Notes under the pieces: model-generated | The model's database searches: none | What the model saw: the letters and a program-made list of their open reading frames with translations, nothing else | Told to the model about the DNA's origin: nothing | Source of the DNA: a virus | IMG/VR virus record: IMGVR_UViG_3300048834_000523 | Coordinates: 1 to 38,668 of that record | Length of the DNA stretch: 38,668 bases | Strand: one strand, 5' to 3' | Translations under genes and position numbers: made by a program | Shown here: positions 13,592 through 21,307 of the stretch, piece after piece | Numbering within the stretch: the first letter of the stretch is position 1 | Layout: every line of letters starts with the position of its first letter

Positions 13592-15373
13592 CTAAATGAT
13601 TTCTACATCGTTGTCGTCGTAGAAACTTCCTTCGTCTTCCAGACCTGTCACAGCATCGCGTAGGCTCATGAGCATCGCCTGCGCTAAGTCCACCTTTCGG
13701 TAGTCGCCCTGTTTCTGTTTGACCAGACGTTTATCCTGGTTGGCGTTTGTCTTCGCCTGAGCGTTGCCGATCTGCCAGGTGAGCAGTGGATGCCCGTTGT
13801 GCCGGAGCTCGTGACCAATGATCAGTCTCTCGACCTCACGCACGATCGGGCCATACTCCATAATCGTCTGCGGAAACTCCCAACGCACCGCACCGGTCTC
13901 CGCCTCCAGCCGCTGCGTCAACCACTCGGCTTGAAACAGCGGATCGTAATAAAACTTGGTAACACCGAACCGATTGATGATCTCAACCAGATCGTCAAAG
14001 ATCATGTTGTAGTCAGCCACGTCACCGGGCGTCAGCTTGATGTGCCCACCCTCAGCCCACTGCTGATAAGGGACTCGTTTGTTCTGACGCTCTGCCTCGC
14101 GCTCTGGCAGCCAGCAGAACGGCACTACGGCTATCGTTCCGTCTGGACGTCGCACGCTGACCACAGCCGCGTTGGTATCGCGTACGGCAGCGAAGTCCAT
14201 GCCGAGCCAGGCAGGGCATTCCTCTTTGGCCAGCTCGGCGATTTGCTCCTCCGTGAATAGCTCGTAGCAATCGATTCGTCGCTTCTTGCCAGCCCGCTCG
14301 GTCGGTCCGCTGTCCCAATCGGCAATGCCACGCGGGCAGGCCTCATCCAGCCAGGCGTTCTCGGCCGTCAACCAGATGTTCAGCCGCAGCCGCAAAAACG
14401 CCGGCCATTGACTCGGCTCCGCTTTGGCCGCTTCGTAATCCTGCCGAAACGTACTGAGTTTTAGCGGTGCATCACGGTCAGTCCCCAAGCTGGGGTTGGC
14501 CTTGAACCAGGTGGCCTCCTCGTGTGGATCGTCGTCTTTATCCGCGGCGAAGATCTCACCGTAGAAAGCTTCGTCGATCTGCTTGCCCGCGTTGATCGCA
14601 TGGGTCTTATCGTGCAGGGTCCGGCAAACGCTTTGCATATCTGCGCCGGCCGTCGTGATCCCAACAAACAAGCCTTCAGGCTGGCTGGCCAGCATCCACT
14701 TGAGAGTATTGAAAAACTCAAAGCCTTTCCACCTGTGCAGCTCGTCCGCCAGGCAATGGCCGTTGACTCCGTCAGCACTCTCCGGATCCGCCGCTACGAC
14801 GTTCCACTCGTTGTCCCCGTACGCGATCGACCAGAACCCTTCGAACTTTCTCAGGGTCGCCACTGCCAGCAATTCGTCGCGGTTCCGAACCTGCCTCAGC
14901 GCGTGCAGCAGGCACCGCTCGGCTTGCTTGCGAGTGGTCGCGGCCAGGTACAGATTGATTTGTCGATCCCATGAGTCACCGAATAATAGGTAGTTGCCAA
15001 CCAGCGAGACGAACGGTGTCTTGCCGTTTTTCTTAGGAACCTCTTCGTACCAGAAGCGAAATCGTCTGACCGGGTATCCCCACTCCGGTGAGAACTTCAT
15101 CCAACCGAAAACCCTGCTTGAGCAGGTCGCTTGCCAGTCCAGCAGGCGGAACGGCTTACCTTTCCAGGGGCCTTCCGTCAGCGTGCCAAATTCTTCTGCG
15201 AACTGGAGCCAGTGTTCAGCTCGGTGCACATCGAAATAGCAGCCGCTGAGCAGTGCCCGTTCGTCGGCCTCTTCGCCAGGTCCCTGGCGTAGGTACTGGT
15301 ACCACCCTTCGCGCTTGGCCTTGCCGATCGCGTCGAGCAGCTTGGTCGTTTTTCGTCTGGGCGTCCGTGCCAC
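13592..15373 (-). CDS. terL: Terminase large subunit (ATPase-nuclease)
   Basis: This 593-residue motor cuts and pumps DNA into the prohead. The Walker A site is VPKKNGKT (about 112-119), after an RFRFWYEE strand. The Walker B site is near CLADELHRW, with an acidic DE pair. The C-terminal nuclease domain shows WLGMDFAAVRDTNAAVVSVR (first Asp) and a KFYYDPLFQAEWLTQRLE segment (second Asp). The type is HK97/phage terminase_1-like, which usually pairs with cos-type packaging and the HNH nuclease found upstream. A fibre gene and a small gene separate it from the small subunit, which is unusual. Confidence 0.95.
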   Translation of the reverse strand: MARTPRRKTTKLLDAIGKAKREGWYQYLRQGPGEEADERALLSGCYFDVHRAEHWLQFAEEFGTLTEGPWKGKPFRLLDWQATCSSRVFGWMKFSPEWGYPVRRFRFWYEEVPKKNGKTPFVSLVGNYLLFGDSWDRQINLYLAATTRKQAERCLLHALRQVRNRDELLAVATLRKFEGFWSIAYGDNEWNVVAADPESADGVNGHCLADELHRWKGFEFFNTLKWMLASQPEGLFVGITTAGADMQSVCRTLHDKTHAINAGKQIDEAFYGEIFAADKDDDPHEEATWFKANPSLGTDRDAPLKLSTFRQDYEAAKAEPSQWPAFLRLRLNIWLTAENAWLDEACPRGIADWDSGPTERAGKKRRIDCYELFTEEQIAELAKEECPAWLGMDFAAVRDTNAAVVSVRRPDGTIAVVPFCWLPEREAERQNKRVPYQQWAEGGHIKLTPGDVADYNMIFDDLVEIINRFGVTKFYYDPLFQAEWLTQRLEAETGAVRWEFPQTIMEYGPIVREVERLIIGHELRHNGHPLLTWQIGNAQAKTNANQDKRLVKQKQGDYRKVDLAQAMLMSLRDAVTGLEDEGSFYDDNDVEII

Positions 15374-15380
15374 TTGAGTC

Positions 15381-15749
15381 CTAGTACACCGGGAAGTAGC
15401 CAGCTGCCAATTCGATCAGCCCGCCCCCTGTGATGTCTAGCAGACTGTATCGTAGAGTCCGCTTCTGATTGGTCATGGCGGTTGTCAACGTGATCTGTAC
15501 TTCGCCGTCGGATCGCAGAATGCTCCCGTTGGCGATATCAGCCACGTCTCGGGTGCGATAGTCTTGAACCAAGAACCGTAGGGTGCGCCCAGCCATTTCA
15601 ATGTCTGCACCATCGCCATCGGTGGCCGGTACCGAAACGCTGCCAACTTGCCCCAGGTCCAAATGAATGGTTCGCAATTCACCCCGCAAAAGCGTCTTGC
15701 CATCGGACGATGCCGATAGCCGCCCAAAGTTCAGTCCAATTCCAAGCAC
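15381..15749 (-). CDS. Small beta-rich structural protein
   Basis: This 122-residue protein starts MLGIGLNFGRLSASSDGKTL. It is predominantly beta-like (RGELRTIHLDLGQVGSVSVP, DGEVQITLTTAMTNQKRTLR, DITGGGLIELAAGYFPVY). It is sandwiched, with gaps of 5-8 bases, between the SGNH fibre and the terminase gene. It is probably an accessory to that fibre, such as a baseplate-binding or adaptor domain. There is no signal peptide and no known motif. Confidence 0.75.
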   Translation of the reverse strand: MLGIGLNFGRLSASSDGKTLLRGELRTIHLDLGQVGSVSVPATDGDGADIEMAGRTLRFLVQDYRTRDVADIANGSILRSDGEVQITLTTAMTNQKRTLRYSLLDITGGGLIELAAGYFPVY

Positions 15750-15754
15750 GCGAT

Positions 15755-18007
15755 TTACTCCTCTTCGACATAGCCGCCGAGCAGCTGCGTGGTGGGATCC
15801 GTCAAGTCATTGCCGTCTGGCTGCTTCGCGGTCTTGGCGGGAATTAGTTCTATCACAGTCCCTCGCTCATAGGTTTTGAGCACCTGCAGGCCACCGACCT
15901 CAACTAGCCTCTGATCCGCCTCGGATAGCTTGCGAATGGCTGTGGATTCTGCGGCAGCCGTCGCCGCATTGCTACGCGCTGTTGATTGGATAGCATCATC
16001 GTTGACGGCCCCCACTACATCCGCCGGTGTAAAACTGCCAACTGTGGCCTGCTGCGATGCGGTTGTTAGTAACGTCCGGTATAGACCGCCGACTGTCTCA
16101 TTACCTGCTGCATCGAAATGCACGTCATCGCCAGCCGTGAATAGGCTCGAATGGTCATCTACCGCGTAGGCTACATCAGACATTTCGATAGCTGGATGCG
16201 ATCCGAAATAGCGCTGCCCAGTTTGAAAGAGCAATCGCAGAAATCCATTCCTCGCGTCAATTTCACGCAGCTGTGTCGCGGTATATGTACCTTGCTCTCT
16301 TCGAATGCAAGTGGTCAGGTGTACTCGATTGCCACGCGATACGGCATCGAGAACAAACTGTCCCACCCTAGACTTCCAAATGGCAAAGCGACTAGCTCTG
16401 TTGCTGTCATCAGTCCCCGTCAAGTCGTTAATCGATGGACCATCGATTAGCTGAAATCGCATTCCACGCGTGAAGGCCAAGCCGGGAATTACGTCCGCGT
16501 AGAAACTATCAAATCCGTATCCGGGTCGAGCCAAAGTCGTCGGGTTGTTTGAGAATGGTCTGTCGGGTTCGGCAGTTCCGGGTATAGCGGAGAAGTCCTC
16601 CCCGTGGTAGCCCGCAAATACGCCCACTCTGTTTCGTGAAATGTAGGCAGCCGGACTTAGACTAGTGATCGCCGCGCCACACATTGAATCGATGCCCATC
16701 AGATTAACCCAGCGATCAATCCACACCCCGTCTACCTCAGCATCCGAGTCGACAGTCGTCGCCTGCTGAATTGCCCCAAGTGCTTGTGGCGTCCAGTTCG
16801 CCAACTGTGCCGACCAGGCGCGTGTGCTTCCAACTAATGCGGTTAGGTCAAGCAGCGTGCAACACGCCGCCCCGTCCTCATGTAGGTGCAGCAAAACCGA
16901 GTATCTGTGGGTATGATCCCAGGGGCCAATCTCTGTTGTGCCTTGAAGTAGATTATCCGCGTCCACCTCCAACTCGTAAACCGTAGCATCGTTGGCCCCG
17001 TTTCTTAGCCGAAAAACATGAACGCTAGCTCCGGGCAAATACGTATGCGGAAAATGCACCGTGGCCCAACCAGATGGATTGAACGGCAACGCCCCGATCG
17101 CCTGGCTGGTCAGCGTACAAGTACCAGCGCCACTCAATACCACTCGCTTTCGTAATGGGTTTGTACCCGAGGTTGAATAAGTCGTTTCCGTTAGCGTAGT
17201 GCCAGCTAAGCTGCTTGACCAACGTGAACCGCGCGGACGGTTTACCAGCTCGATGGGCAGCGACTGCACACAAAGATCCGAATCCTTCACATAGAGCATG
17301 TTTGCTGGGGTAATCGCCACATCCTCGGCGTTATCTGACTCAATTGGCCCAGCTACATCGACAATCGCGCCCGTCACCCCTAGCGACCAATAACAAAAAC
17401 TCGATGATGGCGACCCAGACGGGCCGGTCGCGGTAGTCATGCCCACGATTTCGGCGATCAGGACACCGTTGATATAGAAACGGAATTGCCCGGCCCCGGC
17501 TGTCGAATCGTACTCAACAGACAATCGATACCACCGACCAGCACGAATGAACGGCACTGCTCCCGACGCGGTTTGAGATGAAAGTCGCGTAAGGGTTCCA
17601 CCACCGGTTGTCTGTGACACAAGGCAATTCCAGCCAGCATCTTTACCGTCCGCAGCAGGCCGATAATACAGTTCAACTAAGACCCGAACTCCGAGTCCGT
17701 TTAGATCAAGGATCCGATTGTTTGCCCCATTAGCTGGCGGGCTAGCGTCATAGTTATACCTTACCCAAACGTGATGGGTGTACCGATTGTTCGCGCTGAA
17801 AATGGTACTTGCTGCATCAAGCTGTACGTACGAAAGGCCTGCAGAGTTTTGGCGTAAGAAACCCGTTGATTTACTTCCTGGCGGAATATCGGATGATCCG
17901 ACATGAGTCATCGCGACGCCGCTGAGAACGCTTAAACCGGTTGTACCTGCGGATGCTGCACCACTCAATGGCCACGCAGACCCTGACACGACTTTGAGTA
18001 ACCCCAT
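15755..18007 (-). CDS. Tail fibre / receptor-binding protein with lectin-like and SGNH-hydrolase-like domains
   Basis: This 750-residue protein is the likely host-recognition protein. Residues about 30-240 resemble a concanavalin/LamG sandwich (YTHHVWVRYNYDASPPANGA, FYINGVLIAEIVGM). The middle-to-C-terminal part resembles an SGNH (GDSL) esterase: a GIDSMCGAAIT segment near residue 440 stands for block I, and DDVHFDAAGNETVGG near 640 stands for block V with its Asp and His. The C-terminal 80 residues (an ARSNAATAAAESTAIRKLSE helix) look like a short coiled coil or attachment region. SGNH domains in tailspikes remove acetyl groups from surface glycans. Assignment of the hydrolase is moderate because the block I form is atypical. 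Confidence 0.7.
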   Translation of the reverse strand: MGLLKVVSGSAWPLSGAASAGTTGLSVLSGVAMTHVGSSDIPPGSKSTGFLRQNSAGLSYVQLDAASTIFSANNRYTHHVWVRYNYDASPPANGANNRILDLNGLGVRVLVELYYRPAADGKDAGWNCLVSQTTGGGTLTRLSSQTASGAVPFIRAGRWYRLSVEYDSTAGAGQFRFYINGVLIAEIVGMTTATGPSGSPSSSFCYWSLGVTGAIVDVAGPIESDNAEDVAITPANMLYVKDSDLCVQSLPIELVNRPRGSRWSSSLAGTTLTETTYSTSGTNPLRKRVVLSGAGTCTLTSQAIGALPFNPSGWATVHFPHTYLPGASVHVFRLRNGANDATVYELEVDADNLLQGTTEIGPWDHTHRYSVLLHLHEDGAACCTLLDLTALVGSTRAWSAQLANWTPQALGAIQQATTVDSDAEVDGVWIDRWVNLMGIDSMCGAAITSLSPAAYISRNRVGVFAGYHGEDFSAIPGTAEPDRPFSNNPTTLARPGYGFDSFYADVIPGLAFTRGMRFQLIDGPSINDLTGTDDSNRASRFAIWKSRVGQFVLDAVSRGNRVHLTTCIRREQGTYTATQLREIDARNGFLRLLFQTGQRYFGSHPAIEMSDVAYAVDDHSSLFTAGDDVHFDAAGNETVGGLYRTLLTTASQQATVGSFTPADVVGAVNDDAIQSTARSNAATAAAESTAIRKLSEADQRLVEVGGLQVLKTYERGTVIELIPAKTAKQPDGNDLTDPTTQLLGGYVEEE

Positions 18008-18039
18008 ACGTCAATCTCTCCAAGTTGGCAAGTACTGAA

Positions 18040-18492
18040 TTATTCGTCGTACTTAGCCTTAGCGAACTGTGCAATCTTCGGCATCTGTTGCCGCCCAATT
18101 CCTCCGCGCTTATTCAGCTGCGCCAGCGAGTGAGGCGTTAATCCAAACTTCAACCACAACTTTTGCAACGCGGCCAATGCCTTGTCACGCTGCCGGACCT
18201 GTGGCGTCTCTTGCGAGTACCCTTTGTCTGTCGTGAACATCATGCGGGCTGGATCCTCGTCCAGCCACACTGTCAGCGATCGATACTGTTGCCACTGCTC
18301 GCATAGCACACGGAAGCTTTGCAAGTGTACTGGTGTTAGGATGTTCAGCTCGATCAACTGGGGCGCAAGCGATAGCCAATACTCCTTGCCATATTCCCCG
18401 AGATCATCCGGTGGTGATGGAGCTTCAATCAGTACCGGGCCTGCAGGTGGCGTGCTCTCTCCCGGCTTGCGTCCATTTCGCTTCTTTGCCAT
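18040..18492 (-). CDS. terS: Terminase small subunit (P27-type)
   Basis: This 150-residue protein starts MAKKRNGRKPGESTPPAGPV, with a basic tail. It continues with SPPDDLGEYGKEYWLSLAPQ, the P27 family entry motif ('L.......W.......L'). A FRVLCEQWQQYRSLTVWLDE helix follows, then DKALAALQKLWLKFGLTPHS, the closing family pattern. It selects phage DNA for packaging and hands it to the large subunit. It lies next to the HNH gene, five bases away. Confidence 0.85.
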   Translation of the reverse strand: MAKKRNGRKPGESTPPAGPVLIEAPSPPDDLGEYGKEYWLSLAPQLIELNILTPVHLQSFRVLCEQWQQYRSLTVWLDEDPARMMFTTDKGYSQETPQVRQRDKALAALQKLWLKFGLTPHSLAQLNKRGGIGRQQMPKIAQFAKAKYDE

Positions 18493-18497
18493 TGGGC

Positions 18498-18821
18498 CTA
18501 TGCTCCGCTAGCCGTCTTGCGATCGTGGCAGCGCTTGCAGAGCGGTTGCCAATTGCTGATTCGCCAGAACAGCTGCTCGTTGCCACGGTGGGGAATGACA
18601 TGGTCGACCACGGTGGCCGCAACAAAGCGACGTTCACGCTCGCATGCTCGGCAAAATGGATTGGCTGCCAAATAGCGTCGCCGGGCGGCTCGCCAACGCC
18701 TGTTATATCCACGTTGGTGTGCGTTGGGCCGCCCCGACGCTGGTTCCGTTGTACCCTTTGCCGGCGCCGGCCGGCTTGTTCGTATTCGCTTTGGACGTAG
18801 TCTGCGAGCGCTCTGTGCCAC
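18498..18821 (-). CDS. HNH endonuclease
   Basis: This 107-residue protein has a basic N-terminus (MAQSARRLRPKRIRTSRPAP) and an HNH core: PFCRACERERRFVAATVVDH, then VIPHRGNEQLFW, N in RISNWQPLC and CKRCHDRKTA. Two CxxC pairs coordinate a structural zinc and the DH motif is the catalytic His. The start is a GTG two codons after the upstream stop. HNH nucleases beside terminase genes in HK97-like phages are needed for cos cleavage and packaging. Confidence 0.9.
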   Translation of the reverse strand: MAQSARRLRPKRIRTSRPAPAKGTTEPASGRPNAHQRGYNRRWRAARRRYLAANPFCRACERERRFVAATVVDHVIPHRGNEQLFWRISNWQPLCKRCHDRKTASGA

Positions 18822-18824
18822 GAC

Positions 18825-19343
18825 TTAAACTGGCTTTGGCTTCAGGCCGGTGGTCTTCTCAACCAGCCATTCCATAGCACGCCAAACCTGGAAGTGATCC
18901 AAGATCGGATTGAGCCAATCGCTCATCACACAGTACTTGACCTCAAACGGGCTGCGGTGGTGATGACCATGGTGCAGGGGGGACTGCAGAAGGCCTGTTT
19001 CCTGAAGGACAGCGACCCACCATGAGACCTTGCCTTTGCTATGGGCCCAAGCGTGGATCTCGTTTGCCTGGCTGACAAATACAAATACCATGCAAATCGG
19101 ACTGGGTACCGTCAGACAGAATGCGATCGCAGCGGGCAAGATCGTTGTCCAGTTTCGCGACCAGTAGCTCTGGAAGAGGAACGCCGACGGCTGTTCGTGG
19201 TGCAGCTCGTTTGGCTTGGCAATGTACTTGCCAATCACCGGCCAGGTCACATCGAAATAGCGATCCTCCAGCCAATGCCAGAAACCGGCAATCAAGTCTG
19301 CAAGCAAATAGCAGGCGAGCAGATAACCAATTACCGACACCAT
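18825..19343 (-). CDS. CarF/TMEM189 (Kua)-like lipid desaturase, plasmanylethanolamine desaturase family
   Basis: ATG 19343 has AAGGA seven bases upstream and gives 172 residues; an ORF extension further up is not supported. The sequence matches the lipid desaturase domain of CarF/PEDS1: GFWHWLEDRYF (His23), NELHHEQP (His48, 49), NEIHAWAHS (His97, 101) and SPLHHGHHHRSP (124-129), with closing SDWLNPILDHFQVWRAMEWL. In that family these His residues bind the diiron centre that makes the vinyl ether bond of plasmalogens. Two or more membrane segments are visible (residues 3-20, 67-90). Family members are usually about 270 residues, so this is shortened at the N-terminus. It follows a holin-like gene and an exported protease. 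A role in membrane change during lysis or lipid supply is inference. Very unusual in a phage. Confidence 0.88.
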   Translation of the reverse strand: MVSVIGYLLACYLLADLIAGFWHWLEDRYFDVTWPVIGKYIAKPNELHHEQPSAFLFQSYWSRNWTTILPAAIAFCLTVPSPICMVFVFVSQANEIHAWAHSKGKVSWWVAVLQETGLLQSPLHHGHHHRSPFEVKYCVMSDWLNPILDHFQVWRAMEWLVEKTTGLKPKPV

Positions 19344-19359
19344 CGCGGGATCCTTCCAA

Positions 19360-19554
19360 TCAGACCGTCTGCTTAGCCAACCACTTGCGACCCAAATTGA
19401 CCAGTACGCTGAACGCTGCGGAGAGCAGCATCGCATTGAAGTTGCCGGCCTCATCCAGCTGAGGGACCACTTGTGTGGACGTGTAGCTGAGAAGTGCCCC
19501 ACTGACTGCGATGCCAGCTCCCTTGCCGACTTTTAGCCAGTCCTCACGTTTCAC
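19360..19554 (-). CDS. Small two-helix membrane protein, holin-like
   Basis: The GTG start at 19554 overlaps the protease stop (GTGA), giving 64 residues: VKREDWLKVGKGAGIAVSGA and following. Two hydrophobic segments are visible, one around residues 11-30 (KGAGIAVSGALLSYTSTQVV) and one around 41-56 (FNAMLLSAAFSVLVNLG), with a basic end (GRKWLAKQ). The size, topology and position after a secreted lytic-type protein are typical of holins, which open the inner membrane at the end of infection. The pore function is inferred from position, not seen. Confidence 0.7.
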   Translation of the reverse strand: MKREDWLKVGKGAGIAVSGALLSYTSTQVVPQLDEAGNFNAMLLSAAFSVLVNLGRKWLAKQTV

Positions 19555-20822
19555 GAGCGTAGCCGCCCTAACAGATAGCCAGCGGCTCCAGCTCCAGCGG
19601 CTACCACAACCGTGATGATCACACGACGAAACCACTCGCCGAGCTTGGCGATCGGGCCTGCAGGCTGAGTCTTGTCCGGATCTCTGTCGCGGAATATTCC
19701 GGTACCCTCATCGGCGTCCGGCTTGTCTGGACCATCTTCGAGGATTGAGTCTATGACCGATCCATCGGTCGCGCCCTCAGTTTCGTCGGCGGACGTCAAG
19801 CTGGTAAACGCCAAGATTTGGCCGTCTAGGCCACACGGCATCTTCCGCACAGGGAGATTGGCCGTATTCGCCGACAACTCCTGAGCGTACACCGGCAGCG
19901 ATTCAAAAGATTTTGGCATCTGCCCACGCATTGCGTTAAGTAAAAACGGTGTCGATTGTCCGAGGCCTTCTCCACCACCGCCCCACGTCAACAGTCCGAC
20001 CACTCGGGGACCTGACTCGGTATAGTCAACTACGCTGGAGCCACTGCGCCCGCCGATCGCCTCTGGCAACCAGCGGAGTACTTGCCCCTCTGCACGAGTC
20101 AGCTTGAGTACTTGCATGGATGGCCATTCGCAGCGAGGGCAGCCGTAAGTTGACACGCCGGCCGCTACATCTGGATAGCGATCAGCCAGCGGAATCGGAA
20201 CAACGTCCTTGGCAAAGCCCGCGTTGCATTTGAGCAAGGCAAAGTCGATGCTCAGCCCACGGCCGTAGCCGGCAGCGATGATAGCACCATTGCCCTTTTC
20301 AGATTCACCGTTGGTATCCCAGCGCTGAACTTGCACCTGGCGTCCGCGTTGCGTTCCAGCTACGTGTGCGTTGGTCAATACGATCGCGTTACCGTCGCTG
20401 TCCCGGCCGACAACTGTCCCGGATCCGCAGACCCCAGACACCGTGATTCGGCAGGTCGCGCGGACTACTCGAGCAAACCGGTCGCCTACGTCTGCCAGCT
20501 CTGAGATCTCGACCGATGAGACATCGATCGACTTATCACCGCCTTGGAGCGGAGTCAAAAACAATTGCACAGTTTGGCAAGGTACGGCTACCCGATGTTC
20601 CACCGCAGAGTACGGAGCAATGTACCCGGGCTGACTGACGATCGGGGGAAACACCTGCACAGGGCATTGGCCACCGGGGCACTGCGAGGGCTGGCATTGA
20701 CCGCCTGGGCAGTTCTGCAGCATACGAGCGCGTAGGTCACAGTCTTGAGTAAAGGCAGGCACAGCCGCGCAAGAGTGCAGCAGCATGACTGCGATCGCAG
20801 CCATTTTGGGAAACGTGTTCAT
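19551..20822 (-). CDS. Exported trypsin-like serine protease with C-terminal membrane anchor
   Basis: This 423-residue protein begins with a signal peptide (MNTFPKMAAIAVMLLHSCAA). A Cys/Pro-rich stretch (QPSQCPGGQCP) follows. The chymotrypsin fold carries the triad His153 (TNAHV), Asp193 (SIDFALLK) and Ser260 in GRSGSS. A proline-rich acidic linker (about 350-395) leads to a terminal membrane helix (RVIITVVVAAGAGAAGYLLG) with a basic end. It would sit in the outer envelope space anchored to the inner membrane. It starts the cassette that continues with a holin-like protein and CarF-like protein. No peptidoglycan hydrolase is seen in the genome, so this protease may replace or assist the endolysin (inference). 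Cleavage of host envelope proteins is the other likely role. Confidence 0.85.
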   Translation of the reverse strand: MNTFPKMAAIAVMLLHSCAAVPAFTQDCDLRARMLQNCPGGQCQPSQCPGGQCPVQVFPPIVSQPGYIAPYSAVEHRVAVPCQTVQLFLTPLQGGDKSIDVSSVEISELADVGDRFARVVRATCRITVSGVCGSGTVVGRDSDGNAIVLTNAHVAGTQRGRQVQVQRWDTNGESEKGNGAIIAAGYGRGLSIDFALLKCNAGFAKDVVPIPLADRYPDVAAGVSTYGCPRCEWPSMQVLKLTRAEGQVLRWLPEAIGGRSGSSVVDYTESGPRVVGLLTWGGGGEGLGQSTPFLLNAMRGQMPKSFESLPVYAQELSANTANLPVRKMPCGLDGQILAFTSLTSADETEGATDGSVIDSILEDGPDKPDADEGTGIFRDRDPDKTQPAGPIAKLGEWFRRVIITVVVAAGAGAAGYLLGRLRS

Positions 20823-20852
20823 CCATGAGTTCCTTAGAGTTTCGGATTAACG

Positions 20853-21209
20853 CTAGGCAGCAACCAACGCACAAGCTAGGCAGCGGGCCTCCAGCACACG
20901 ACCACCACAGGTCGGGCAGCGAAACGACGGCCGCTCCATGGCAGCAATGCGCCGCACCGTATCGCGGGAGGTGCCTGCGGTCCGGGCGGTCTTGCTCACG
21001 CTGTTACCCCGTCGACGCATGTTGTGGATCCGGTCACGTTGTTCCGCGGTCAGTCTGGGCTTCACTCGCCGCCCGCCAACGGCATCCATACCGTAGCGTT
21101 CGATCCATCTGTGGGCGGACGACTTGGAGATACCGACTGCTAGCCCAGCGGCTTCGAGCGATTGACCGCTCGCGAGCATTTGCCGCAGTCGTGGAAGAAA
21201 TCGCGGCAC
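20853..21209 (-). CDS. Helix-turn-helix DNA-binding protein with C-terminal zinc ribbon
   Basis: This 118-residue protein starts from GTG 21209, the first in-frame start after a TGA. It resembles Hin/resolvase-type or Spo0J-like HTH proteins: SLEAAGLAVGISKSSAHRWI (first HTH) and NSVSKTARTAGTSRDTVRRI (second HTH). The end has paired cysteines (CPTCGG and CLAC) as a zinc ribbon. The late promoter element lies about 50 bases upstream, so it is probably the first late gene and may tune the late operon or packaging. Function not known. Confidence 0.8.
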   Translation of the reverse strand: MPRFLPRLRQMLASGQSLEAAGLAVGISKSSAHRWIERYGMDAVGGRRVKPRLTAEQRDRIHNMRRRGNSVSKTARTAGTSRDTVRRIAAMERPSFRCPTCGGRVLEARCLACALVAA

Positions 21210-21257
21210 GTGTATTCAGACCTCTCACGCGGGGCTGCCTCAACCAATTCAGTCAGG

Positions 21258-21285
21258 ACTATAGCTCACACCCTGGCGATTTCCC
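21258..21285 (-). promoter_or_regulatory. Late promoter element copy 2 (HTH / lysis / packaging operon)
   Basis: This is identical over 28 bp to the element at 8168-8195. On the minus strand it ends in TATAGT, and a start about seven bases later gives a leader of roughly 42 bases before the GTG at 21209. It lies between the IntI-like gene (stop at 21308) and the HTH gene. It would drive the whole late region. A GC-rich spacer and the absence of a normal -35 suggest a dedicated sigma or activator. Confidence 0.8.
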
Positions 21286-21307
21286 ACGGTTGGAAGCCAC
21301 ATATAAG

